DNA from: JAGQRJ01 sp041402045
Lineage (GTDB): Bacteria > Planctomycetota > J058
DNA length: 29,806 nucleotides
NCBI GenBank assembly: GCA_041402045.1
Contig: JAWKSZ010000087.1
Location: 1-29,806 of the forward strand
Direction of reading: 5' to 3'
Part shown: positions 16,756 to 23,831 of the stretch, piece by piece
Layout of the letters: every line of letters begins with the position of its first letter
Position numbering within the stretch: position 1 is the stretch's first letter
The notes under the pieces: model-generated
Database searches by the model: none
Told to the model about the DNA's origin: nothing
What the model saw: the letters and a program-made list of their open reading frames with translations, nothing else
Made by a program: the position numbers and the translations under genes

Positions 16756-17253
16756 ATGGGGGTCGTGTCGCGGGTGTTGGCTTCGTCGCGGGTCCTGCGG
16801 TTGGCGCTGAACCTGTATCCGCCCTACCTCGGCGCCGGGGTGCGGGTCACGCGCCTCGACCGCGACCTGCGGGGGATCCGGGTCGAGCTGCCCTTGCGCT
16901 GGTTCAACCGCAACTACGTGGGGACGCAGTTCGGCGGCTCGCTCTACAGCATGACGGACCCGTTCCTCATGCTCATGCTCCTGCGCAACCTGGGCTCGGA
17001 CTACGTGGTGTGGGACAAGGCCGCGCGGATCGAGTTCGTGCGTCCGGGGAAGGGCCGCGTGCACGCAGAGTTCTCCCTCGCGGCAGAGCGGCTCGCGGAG
17101 ATCCGCGCGACCGCGGATCGCGAGCGACGGGCGCTGCCGGAGTTCGAGGTCGTGGTGCGCGACGAGGACGGCGAGCCCGTGGCCCGGGTGCACAAGACGC
17201 TCTACGTGCGGCGGAAGCGCCCGAGCGGGGCGCCCGCGGCGGTCTGCGACTAG
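16756..17253 (+). CDS. DUF4442-type hotdog-fold protein, putative thioesterase
   Basis: A 165-aa single-domain protein resembling the DUF4442 group of hotdog-fold acyl-CoA thioesterase relatives. Supporting stretches are RWFNRNYVGTQFGGSLYSMTD, where the hotdog central helix carries its conserved Asn, Gly and Asp, and VWDKAARIEFVRPGKGRVHA. The ATG at 16756 is preferred to an in-frame GTG six bases upstream because GGAGG at 16746-16750 leaves a workable spacing to the ATG and would overlap the GTG. No partner is evident: it stands alone on the plus strand, and its stop codon shares the four bases CTAG with the stop of the convergent FHA gene. Substrate unknown. Confidence 0.82.
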   Translation: MGVVSRVLASSRVLRLALNLYPPYLGAGVRVTRLDRDLRGIRVELPLRWFNRNYVGTQFGGSLYSMTDPFLMLMLLRNLGSDYVVWDKAARIEFVRPGKGRVHAEFSLAAERLAEIRATADRERRALPEFEVVVRDEDGEPVARVHKTLYVRRKRPSGAPAAVCD

Positions 17254-18014
17254 GCGTCGAGTTCCTGGATGTCCGTCGCGTCGTCGGCAGGGTCGCGGCG
17301 CAGGTCCTCGCGGGTCAGGCGCCGGGTGTGGGCGCCGGCGCTGGCGAACAGGGCGCTGGGAGCGACGGGCGCTCCGTCCAGGGACGTCGCCTCGACCTCG
17401 ACCCGGGGCGCGCTCACGAACTGGCAGGTGGCCACGTCGTCCCACTCGCGCAAGACGGTGGGGACGGGCTCGGCGCCAGGGGCCGGGGGGAGCAGCTGTC
17501 CGACGACCAGCGCGAGGCTCACCTCGCGGTGGGGGAGGCGGACCTTGAGGGTGCCCGTCGCGCGCACCGACTCGAGCTTGAGCAGGAAGTCCTGGAGCTC
17601 GTCCCAGCCGCGCACGGCCCCAGAGAGGGCCTTGCGTCCGTTGGTCACCAGGCGCACGAACCTGCCCGAGGCCGTGCGCGGGCTGCTCTCCGCGACCTGC
17701 TTCGTGAGCAGCAAGACCTCGAACGAGAGCTCGCCGAACTGGACCCTGCAGCGGTGGGTGAGGGGCACCGGCTCGTGCGGCGGGACGCGATACCCGTCGA
17801 CCTGCGTCCCGTTGGCGCTGTCGAGGTCGCGCACCGTGGCGCGCGGCGAGCCCTCGGGCCAGTCGAGGATCGCGTGCTGGCGGGAGATCGAGCGGCAGGA
17901 GAACACCCAGTCGTTGCCCTCGCTGCGTCCGACCGTGAGCGTCCTCCCCTGCTCGAGCTCCCAGGTCCGTCCCGAGCCCGGCTCGCGCAAGCACGTGATC
18001 GCCAGCGTCGACAT
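17250..18014 (-). CDS. FHA-domain protein with C-terminal DUF4388/PATAN-like region
   Basis: A 254-aa cytoplasmic protein. An N-terminal forkhead-associated domain (about 20-100), which reads phosphothreonine, has all binding residues: VGRS (Gly29, Arg30), SRQH (44-47) and NGT (68-70). A second region at about 115-200 (RGWDELQDFLLKLESVRATG then LKVRLPHREVSLALVVGQLL) resembles the DUF4388/PATAN fold of bacterial signalling proteins; this match is weaker. The tail is acidic and contains two Thr-rich sites. It is one of two FHA genes in a row on the minus strand, about 110 bases beyond the poly-KKKTA FHA gene, with a PP2C phosphatase and a Ser/Thr kinase close by, so it is probably a reader for that kinase. 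Confidence 0.87.
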   Translation of the reverse strand: MSTLAITCLREPGSGRTWELEQGRTLTVGRSEGNDWVFSCRSISRQHAILDWPEGSPRATVRDLDSANGTQVDGYRVPPHEPVPLTHRCRVQFGELSFEVLLLTKQVAESSPRTASGRFVRLVTNGRKALSGAVRGWDELQDFLLKLESVRATGTLKVRLPHREVSLALVVGQLLPPAPGAEPVPTVLREWDDVATCQFVSAPRVEVEATSLDGAPVAPSALFASAGAHTRRLTREDLRRDPADDATDIQELDA

Positions 18015-18131
18015 GCGTCCCTCCCGCGGGTGTCGAGCCTACGCGTGGACCGGCGGCGGGCAAGTCAGGGAGGGAAGAAACCGCACGGCTGGGGTGCGTT
18101 GAAGTGTCGCGCCTCCCGAGCCTCAGGCCTT

Positions 18132-18401
18132 GGCGGTCTTCTTCTTTGCGGTCTTCTTCTTTGCGGACTTCTTCTTTGCGGACTTCTTCTTTGCGGACTT
18201 CTTCTTTGCGGTCTTCTTCTTTATGCGGACTTCTTCTTTGCGGTCTTCTTCTTTGCGGTCTTCTTCTTAGCGGTCTTCTTCTTTGCGGTCTTCTTTTGCG
18301 GTCTTCTTCTTTGCGGTCTTCTTCTTTGCGGTCTTCTTCTTGGTGGACTTCTTCTTTGCGGTCTTCTTCTTTGCGGTCTTCTTCTTTGCGGTCTTCTTCT
18401 T
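18132..18401 (-). repeat. Tandem 15-bp repeat encoding KKKTA/KKKSA units
   Basis: Eighteen head-to-tail copies of a 15-base unit (plus strand TGCGGTCTTCTTCTT) fill 18132-18401. Read on the minus strand each unit encodes KKKTA; four copies have AC for TC and encode KKKSA (18162-18206, 18222-18238) and one encodes KKKST (18342-18356). Two units have abnormal length: 18284-18296 is 13 bases (minus two) and 18222-18238 is 17 bases (plus two). The two changes cancel, so the reading frame differs only between them. Confidence 0.95.
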
Positions 18402-19145
18402 GGCGGCCGCGCTCGAGCGCGACTCCGCCGAGGACGACGCGATCCCCGCGGCTTCTGCGCCCAGGACCTGCCCTTGCCCGTCCACGCAGATCAGGGTGTA
18501 GCCGCCCTGGTTGGGCAAGGTGAAGCGATCGCCCGGGTGCAGCTCGATCGAGCCTCGGAGTCGGCGTCCGTTGAGGCGGGTCCCGGCCTGGCTGTCGAGG
18601 TCGCGCAGGTGCACGGTGTTGCCGTGGATCTCGACGATCGCGTGGCGGCGATCGAGGGCGCCGTCGTTGATCACCACGTCGCAGCTCCGGTCGCGCCCGA
18701 TCAGGGTGCCGCGGCGGCGCACGGGGATCCAGCAGCCCTCGTCGCGAGCCAGGTAGAACGTCCAAGGGGGCTCGGCGTCGAGCCCCTTCAGCGCGCGGGG
18801 GGCGGTGATCGTGACCTCGCGCAGCACCGCGTCGTCGAGGTTGATCGGGTGCGCGCCCGGTTTGAGCAGCAGGATCAGGAACGCCTTCACCTTCTGCAGG
18901 CGCAGCAGCAGGAGCTGCCGCTCGCCGCGGAAATCCAGCGCGCGCAGGGTGCCGGCCTCGTAGGGCTCGAAGCCCTTGTTGATCGAGTGCAAGAGCACCG
19001 AGGTCACGGCGGCGAGGAACTCGCCCTTGCGCTGCTCCTCGTGGGTCGAGGCCAGAATGAACCCGTCGGAGCTGGCGACGGTGAGGCTCTCGCACCCCGG
19101 GATCGCCGCGCGCACGCGCTTGAGGCGGTTGATCAAGCTCTTCAC
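18267..19145 (-). CDS. Roadblock-like/FHA protein with histone-H1-like lysine-rich tail (truncated by a frameshift in the repeat)
   Basis: As read, 292 aa. Residues 1-115 (LINRLKRVRAAIPGCESLTV, ASSDGFILAST) look like a roadblock/LC7 domain of the kind that partners small GTPases. Residues 146-222 are an FHA domain with IGRDRSCDVVIN, DRRH (166-169) and RLNG (191-193) intact. From 249 the protein is KKKTA repeats, resembling the tails of histone H1-like bacterial proteins, which bind nucleic acid. A 2-base loss at 18284-18296 shifts the frame and gives a stop at 18267. A 2-base gain at 18222-18238 would restore it, and without both changes the protein would run to TGA 18123-18125, about 340 aa. 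GTG 19145 was chosen; GGGGAG lies upstream. Confidence 0.85.
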   Translation of the reverse strand: MKSLINRLKRVRAAIPGCESLTVASSDGFILASTHEEQRKGEFLAAVTSVLLHSINKGFEPYEAGTLRALDFRGERQLLLLRLQKVKAFLILLLKPGAHPINLDDAVLREVTITAPRALKGLDAEPPWTFYLARDEGCWIPVRRRGTLIGRDRSCDVVINDGALDRRHAIVEIHGNTVHLRDLDSQAGTRLNGRRLRGSIELHPGDRFTLPNQGGYTLICVDGQGQVLGAEAAGIASSSAESRSSAAAKKKTAKKKTAKKKTAKKKSTKKKTAKKKTAKKKTAKEDRKEEDR

Positions 19146-19257
19146 GGAGTGCTCCCCTTCCCCACGAGAGCGGGGCATTGTGCCACAGGGCTCAGGGGGG
19201 AAAACCCGCCCCTCTGCGTGGTGTTCCCCGCGCGCGATCCGGGCTACCCTCGGCGAC

Positions 19258-20019
19258 GTGAGACCTTCCGACGTCGTGATCTTCGCTTCGGCCCTGCGCG
19301 AGAAGGGCGCGCGCGTCACGGACTGCGTCTCGGGCGACGCCGCCTGCGGGGTCAGCGTAGGCCTCGGCCGCTCACGCAACCCCAAGGAGTGGCCGAACGA
19401 GGACTCGGTGGCGCTGCACCGGCTCCCGGACGGCGCGCTGCTGGGGGTCGTGGCCGACGCGCACTGGGGCGGGGGCGCCGGCGAGTCGGTGGTCCGGCAT
19501 ACCCGCGAGGCCTTCCTGGCGAGCCGGGGGGCCAATACGTTCGAGCGCCTGTGCGCGACCCTGGCGACCGTCGACCTGCGCCTGCAGCAGGAGCGCTTCG
19601 GCATGGACCGCTCCGAGACCACCGCGCTGTTCGTGCACCTCGAGGGCCGCGAGGCGACCTACCTCAACGTGGGCGACAGCCTGCTCTACCTGTTGGACGC
19701 GGAGCGCTGCCAGCTCAGGAACCGGGCCAGCGGGCAGTTCCCGCTGCCCTTCCTCGGCACCTACCCCTTGGACAAGCTCCCCGCGGGGGTCGTCCCCGAC
19801 GGCGGGATCTTCCAACTGCGTCCCGGCGAGATCCTCCTGCTCGCGACTGACGGGCTCGAAGAGGGCACGGCGACCCTCGACGTGTCGCAGCTCCCCGGGG
19901 TGTTCCGCGGGAGCGCGCCGATCGAGGAGCCGCTGCAGCTGCTCCTGGAGCGCGCCGACGACCCGCGCCGCGGCGGCGGCCGCGACAACCTGGGGGTCGT
20001 GGCCTTGCGCGCGAGCTGA
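19258..20019 (+). CDS. PP2C-family Ser/Thr protein phosphatase
   Basis: A 253-aa metal-dependent phosphatase, soluble and made of the catalytic domain only. Metal-binding and catalytic motifs are recognisable in order: NEDS (Asp49), VVADAHWGGGAGES (Asp67, the family DGMGGH-type motif), LNVGDSLLYLL (Asp140), LLLATDGLEEG (Asp198) and GRDNLGVVAL (Asp243). Such enzymes remove phosphate from Ser/Thr sites added by Hanks kinases and often limit FHA signalling. GTG 19258 is taken as the start; the first family-like sequence begins about 30 residues later, and no strong ribosome-binding site is seen. It is divergent from the roadblock/FHA gene (112 bases between starts) and lies 63 bases before the propeller kinase gene, so these probably form one regulatory unit. 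Confidence 0.9.
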   Translation: MRPSDVVIFASALREKGARVTDCVSGDAACGVSVGLGRSRNPKEWPNEDSVALHRLPDGALLGVVADAHWGGGAGESVVRHTREAFLASRGANTFERLCATLATVDLRLQQERFGMDRSETTALFVHLEGREATYLNVGDSLLYLLDAERCQLRNRASGQFPLPFLGTYPLDKLPAGVVPDGGIFQLRPGEILLLATDGLEEGTATLDVSQLPGVFRGSAPIEEPLQLLLERADDPRRGGGRDNLGVVALRAS

Positions 20020-20026
20020 AGGGCGT

Positions 20027-20050
20027 CCACCGCTCCTCCGGAGCGGGTGG
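20027..20050 (+). terminator. Strong hairpin after the PP2C stop codon
   Basis: CCACCGCTCC, a 3-base loop, and GGAGCGGGTGG pair over ten bases with a single bulged G, beginning eight bases after the PP2C stop. No T-run follows, so it may attenuate or stabilise the transcript rather than end it; the kinase gene begins 33 bases later on the same strand. Confidence 0.35.
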
Positions 20051-20082
20051 CTTAGTCGGCGTCGAGCGTCCATGCTCGGGGG

Positions 20083-20841
20083 GTGAACCTCCCCGCGTCC
20101 CCCTCCACGATCGGCCCGTATCGCGTCCTGGGGGTGCTGGGGGTGGGCGGCGCGGGGGCGGTCTACCGCTGCCAGTCGCCCCAGGGGCAGCAGGTCGCGG
20201 TCAAGCTCCCCCGGCTCTACGACGCCGACGACGCGCTGCGCTTCGAGCGCGAGTGTCGGCTGCAGCGGGAGCTCGGCGGCGACGGGATCCTGCCCTTGCT
20301 CGACATGGGGAGCTCGCCTCACGGGCCCTACGCCGTGTTGCCCTTGGCCAGCGGCGGGACCCTCCAGGACCGTCTGCGCCTGGGGCCGCTGCCCTGGCGC
20401 GAGGCGAGGGCCTTGCTCCTCCGGATCGCGAGCGCCGTAGGGCGTATGCACACGGCGGGGGTCGTGCACCGCGACCTCAAGCCAGCCAACGTGCTCCTCG
20501 ACCGCGAGGGCGCGCCCTGGGTGGCCGACCTCGGGCTGAGCAAGTTCGCGGACCGGGCCCTGGACCCCTCGGGGATCAGCCTCAGCAAGACCGGTGTGTT
20601 CTCGGGGACCCCGGGCTACATGGCCCCGGAGCAGGCCTTCGACGCCAAGTCCGCGGGCCCCCCGCCGACGTGTTCGCGTTGGGAGTCATGCTCTACGCCG
20701 CGATCGCGGGGCGCGAGCCCTTCGCGGCCTCGAGCCCCGCCGGCTGCGTGGCCCTCGCGCAGGCCGGCGACTTCGTGCCCCTGGACCAGGCGGCCTCGGG
20801 CCTGCCGCAGTGGCTGGTCGCCGCGGTCCACCGGGCGCTGA
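20083..20841 (+). CDS. N-terminal Ser/Thr kinase piece as currently read
   Basis: A 252-codon frame starting at GTG 20083. The first 190 residues are good Hanks kinase sequence: GVGGAGAVYRC (20-30), ATP-binding Lys41 in VAVK, catalytic HRDLKPAN (Asp131), DLGLS at 149-153, and GTPGYMAPEQ. The last 60 or so residues are out-of-frame filler after the C-run at 20658-20663. Without the rest of the C-lobe this piece alone would not fold as an active kinase. Closest partners are the PP2C phosphatase just upstream and the FHA proteins beyond it. Confidence 0.75.
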   Translation: MNLPASPSTIGPYRVLGVLGVGGAGAVYRCQSPQGQQVAVKLPRLYDADDALRFERECRLQRELGGDGILPLLDMGSSPHGPYAVLPLASGGTLQDRLRLGPLPWREARALLLRIASAVGRMHTAGVVHRDLKPANVLLDREGAPWVADLGLSKFADRALDPSGISLSKTGVFSGTPGYMAPEQAFDAKSAGPPPTCSRWESCSTPRSRGASPSRPRAPPAAWPSRRPATSCPWTRRPRACRSGWSPRSTGR

Positions 20842-21117
20842 GCCCGGCGCTGGGGATCGCCCGCCTCACGCGGGGGCCTTCGCCGAGCTGCTGCTGGGGC
20901 CGGCGCACGGGCGCGGGCGCCGGCGCGCGTCCCGGGCGCCGGCGCCCGCGCTCGTGGGTCTCGTGGCGGGAGTCGGTCTGGGCCTGGTCGCGTGGGCGTT
21001 CGTGGGCCGTGGTCCGTCGGCGGCGCCGCCGGTCGCTGAGCCGCCGCCGGCGCTCCCCTGGGCGCCACCCCCTGAGCCCTCGCCGGAGCCACCCGACCCC
21101 GGTCCAGCTCCCCGGAG

Positions 21118-23022
21118 GTGCCGACGGAGCGACCGGAGCCCCCGGAGCCGCCGAGCGAGGTCCCCCGACGGCTCACGGGCTTGGGTCCCGTCGAGATCCT
21201 GCTCGGCGCGCCAGGCGGGCACCTCGCCTTGGTGCGCGAGGTGGCCGTCGACGCCGAGCGTGGGCTCGTGCTCTCAGGAGAACACGACGGCGCGATCTAC
21301 CTCAGCCGACTCGCAGACGGCAGCGTCGTGGACGTATGGGCGCGCCCTTCCTGGGTGGGGGTCGAGGGCTTGGGGTTCACCCCCGACGGGGTCGGACTGG
21401 CCCTCACCCGCGGAGGGCAGCTCGTGCAGGTTCGCGAGCGGCAGGATCCAACCTCCTGGGACAGCGGGCACTCCTCTGGCATGGACCTCGACGTGGATCC
21501 CAGCGGCTGGGTCGCGACCGCGGGCAAGGACGGGGTGCGGCTGTGGAGCGCGGCGGGCGTCCTCGCGCAGGCGTCGCCGCCGCCCCTGATCTGCTCTGGG
21601 TCCGTGCAGGTCGCGCGCTTCCAGCCCTCGGGGCAGCGCGGCGTCGCGCTCGGTCCTCAGGGGTGCTGGCGCTTCGACGTGGACGGTGCAGCGACCCCTG
21701 CGCCCGAACTCCCGGCCGGCGGGTACGAGGACCTGGCCTTCAGCCCGGCGGGAGACCTGCTCGCGACCCTCGACAACCGCAGCCGCGTGCGGCTCTACAC
21801 CTGGCCGTCCCTCGAGCTGCTCGCCGAGCGCGTGATCTACGAGCGTCCCCCCCAGGTGCCTGGGTTCTACAACGCCCGGTCGGTGTGCTTCAGGGAGGAC
21901 GGGCGTGCGCTCTACACGGGAGACCCGCGGCCGTCGGTCACGACGTGGTCGGTGCCCGAGCTCGAGCGTCAGAGCGACTGGCACCCGGGGTGGCGCTCGT
22001 GGGTGGAGCAGATTCGCCGGCTGCCTGACGCGACCCTCCTCGTCTCGGGGAACTCGCGGACCGCGACCCGCTTCACCCCTGGGGGCGAGCCGCTGTGGCG
22101 GCAGCCCGTTCAGCCCTACAGCTACCTGGGGGAGGACCGCCGCGGAGAACGGGCCATGCGCATGACGACGAGCGGGCTGCACTGGCTGAGCACCTCGCGT
22201 CTGGCGCTGAACAGCGAGTCCGGCCTGACGGTCGTGGACCTCGACACCGGGCGTTGGCGGTCCGAGCCCAAGGACCACAAGGAGATCGGCGGCGAGCGCC
22301 TGAGCTTCGCCGCAGATCGCTTCTACATGGTTCGAGGGGGCACCCTCGTAGCCGGCAGGTTGACCTTCGACGAGCACAGCGTGCGGGCGCAGGACCCTCG
22401 CGCGCGAGAGGGGAACTTCGTCGACGTCGCGGTCTACGAGGGCTCGGTGCTGGCCGTCGATCGGATCCCAGGCGGTGCGCGCCTCATCGAGTTCGACGCC
22501 GCGATGACCCCCCGCGCGACCTGGGAGCTGTCCACGCTCGGGGATTGGCCACGGCTGGCCGACCGCTGGGGGGAGGTCGACTCGTTCGGGGTCTACGGAC
22601 AAGCTCGCCTGAGGAGGTCCAAGCTGGAGGGGGCGGCGCTGACCACCCTCTACGAGGTCGCCCTCGCGCACCCCGACCTCCCGCAGGGCCCTGCCTATTG
22701 CGCGGTGGGGGGAGACGGGCTGCTGGTGGTCTACCCGGGGGAGGTGCGCTATGCGACCCCCGACGGCGTCAACCGGGTGCGGCGCCTCCCCCGCGAGCTC
22801 CAGGGGGAGGTCTGCGCGCGAGGGATCGAGGGCGGGGTCGCGATCGGTGGGTGGGGGGGCGTGCTCGTCCTGCGCAGCGACGCCTCCGAGGACCCCCACG
22901 TCGGGTTCGTGAGCCTGCGCCACGACCGGGTGGCGGACCTCGTGGCGTCTGCGGACGGGGACGCGCTGTTCGTGTGGACCACCCGCGGATATCTGCTGAA
23001 GGTCGCGCTCCTGCGCGAGTAG
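21118..23022 (+). CDS. C-terminal beta-propeller (WD40/quinoprotein-like) part of the broken kinase
   Basis: A 634-codon open frame. The GTG at 21118 is merely the first possible start codon after a stop at 21073-21075; the sequence before it, in another frame, is the linker of the kinase, so this is very likely not an independent gene. It contains several blade-like repeats, for example GEHDGAIYLSRLADG, TAGKDGVRLWSAAG, LAFSPAGDLLATLDNRSRVR and VCFREDGRALYTGD, spaced as in WD40-type propellers, about six or seven blades. In membrane kinases of this design the propeller lies outside the cytoplasm and senses a ligand or partner. This 1.9-kb part has no frameshift, in contrast to the kinase part. 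Confidence 0.75.
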   Translation: MPTERPEPPEPPSEVPRRLTGLGPVEILLGAPGGHLALVREVAVDAERGLVLSGEHDGAIYLSRLADGSVVDVWARPSWVGVEGLGFTPDGVGLALTRGGQLVQVRERQDPTSWDSGHSSGMDLDVDPSGWVATAGKDGVRLWSAAGVLAQASPPPLICSGSVQVARFQPSGQRGVALGPQGCWRFDVDGAATPAPELPAGGYEDLAFSPAGDLLATLDNRSRVRLYTWPSLELLAERVIYERPPQVPGFYNARSVCFREDGRALYTGDPRPSVTTWSVPELERQSDWHPGWRSWVEQIRRLPDATLLVSGNSRTATRFTPGGEPLWRQPVQPYSYLGEDRRGERAMRMTTSGLHWLSTSRLALNSESGLTVVDLDTGRWRSEPKDHKEIGGERLSFAADRFYMVRGGTLVAGRLTFDEHSVRAQDPRAREGNFVDVAVYEGSVLAVDRIPGGARLIEFDAAMTPRATWELSTLGDWPRLADRWGEVDSFGVYGQARLRRSKLEGAALTTLYEVALAHPDLPQGPAYCAVGGDGLLVVYPGEVRYATPDGVNRVRRLPRELQGEVCARGIEGGVAIGGWGGVLVLRSDASEDPHVGFVSLRHDRVADLVASADGDALFVWTTRGYLLKVALLRE

Positions 23023-23027
23023 AGCGG

Positions 23028-23047
23028 GAGCGAGCCCCGGCTCGCTC
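23028..23047. terminator. Hairpin between convergent genes
   Basis: GAGCGAGC, a 4-base loop CCCG, and GCTCGCTC form a perfect 8-bp stem in the 23-base gap between the propeller gene and the glycosylase gene, its right arm reaching into the glycosylase stop codon. The symmetric position suits a two-way terminator, although no T-run is present. Confidence 0.5.
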
Positions 23048-23831
23048 AGTCGCCTCGCGGCGCGGGCCAGGCCCACCCCAACTCGTCGAGCTGGGCGCGC
23101 GCGGCGGGGAGCCAGCCGCGGTTCGCGATCGGGCTCGCCGGGCTGGGGTGCAGGATCTGGCCGACCTCGAGCTCGAGGCCGTGGGCGGCGATCACGTCCC
23201 GCAGGCGCTTCTCCGCCCAGCGCCCGACCCCGATCGCGCGCTTGGGCGCGAGGGCCTTCAAGGCGCCGGCGAGCCAGCGGTCGCAGGCCGCGAGGATCGG
23301 CTCCATGAAGGCCTTGGGCAGCTTGTCCGGGGTGAGGTTCGCCCCGGTCTCGCTCTGGAACACGAGCGGGCAGTAGTTGACCACGAAGCCCTGGGCGAAG
23401 AACGCCTCGGCCGTGCCGAAGCAGGCCTGGATCCCGCCCCACAGCCGCTGGCCGCTGACCTCGGTCCGCGGGCTCTCGAGCCCCAGGATCCGGCGCTTGG
23501 GGTGCGTGCGCGCGGGCGGCTTCACGGCGCCCTCGAGCCCGAGGAAGTCGCGCACGAAGTCCGGGCTGCCGAAGGGGACCCCGGTCTGGGCCATGCCCCA
23601 GGGGCCGGGGTTCATGCCGAGGAACACGGCCTCGAGCTGGCCCGGCGCCACGGGCGCGTAGCGCTCGAGGTAGCTCCCGTAGAGCGGCCAGGCGTAGTCC
23701 GCCGGGTTCAGGATGTATTCGGCGCCGTGGATCGGCGCCTGCTCGAGCACGGGGGCGAGGGCGCGGTTGAGCGCGCGGGCCTCCTGCGCCAGGGCCTTCG
23801 CCACCGCCGAGCCGGTCGAGGTCTTCTTCAC
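23046..23831 (-). CDS. SMUG1-type uracil-DNA glycosylase
   Basis: A 261-aa base-excision repair enzyme that removes uracil and related oxidised pyrimidines from DNA. It carries the SMUG1 (family 3) signature FLGMNPGPWGMAQTGVPFG (70-88) with Asn74, and the second active-site motif ILHPSPASPIANRGW with His228, which matches the catalytic His of vertebrate SMUG1. Length is close to animal SMUG1 (about 270 aa). The GTG start at 23831 overlaps the dnaE stop codon by four bases (GTGA), so the glycosylase is probably made from the dnaE transcript. This links uracil repair to the replicative polymerase by expression, which is inference. Family 1 Ung and family 4 Udg motifs differ from these. Confidence 0.93.
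   Translation of the reverse strand: MKKTSTGSAVAKALAQEARALNRALAPVLEQAPIHGAEYILNPADYAWPLYGSYLERYAPVAPGQLEAVFLGMNPGPWGMAQTGVPFGSPDFVRDFLGLEGAVKPPARTHPKRRILGLESPRTEVSGQRLWGGIQACFGTAEAFFAQGFVVNYCPLVFQSETGANLTPDKLPKAFMEPILAACDRWLAGALKALAPKRAIGVGRWAEKRLRDVIAAHGLELEVGQILHPSPASPIANRGWLPAARAQLDELGWAWPAPRGD

Larger units (their letters stand above)
20083..23022 (+). pseudogene. Ser/Thr kinase with membrane helix and beta-propeller, broken by three apparent frameshifts
   Basis: The family sequence runs through three frames and returns to the first. Kinase motifs are in frame up to a run of six C (20658-20663), after which ADVFALGVMLYAAIAGREPF continues one frame over. At four G (20852-20855) it shifts again to DRPPHAGAFAELLLG and a membrane helix (ALVGLVAGVGLGLVAWAFVG). 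Near four C at 21110-21113, in a Pro-rich linker, it returns to the starting frame for the propeller. Each shift is explained by one missing base in a short homopolymer, and the three losses total one codon. If intact, this is a protein of about 980 aa: cytoplasmic kinase, one membrane helix, outer propeller. It may be real decay or assembly error. Confidence 0.8.

Noticed and set aside
17010..19850. Plus-strand frame of over 900 codons with GLLLC repeats
   Set aside because: The repeats are the complement of the KKKTA repeat, and the frame also runs through the FHA and PP2C genes in the wrong phase.
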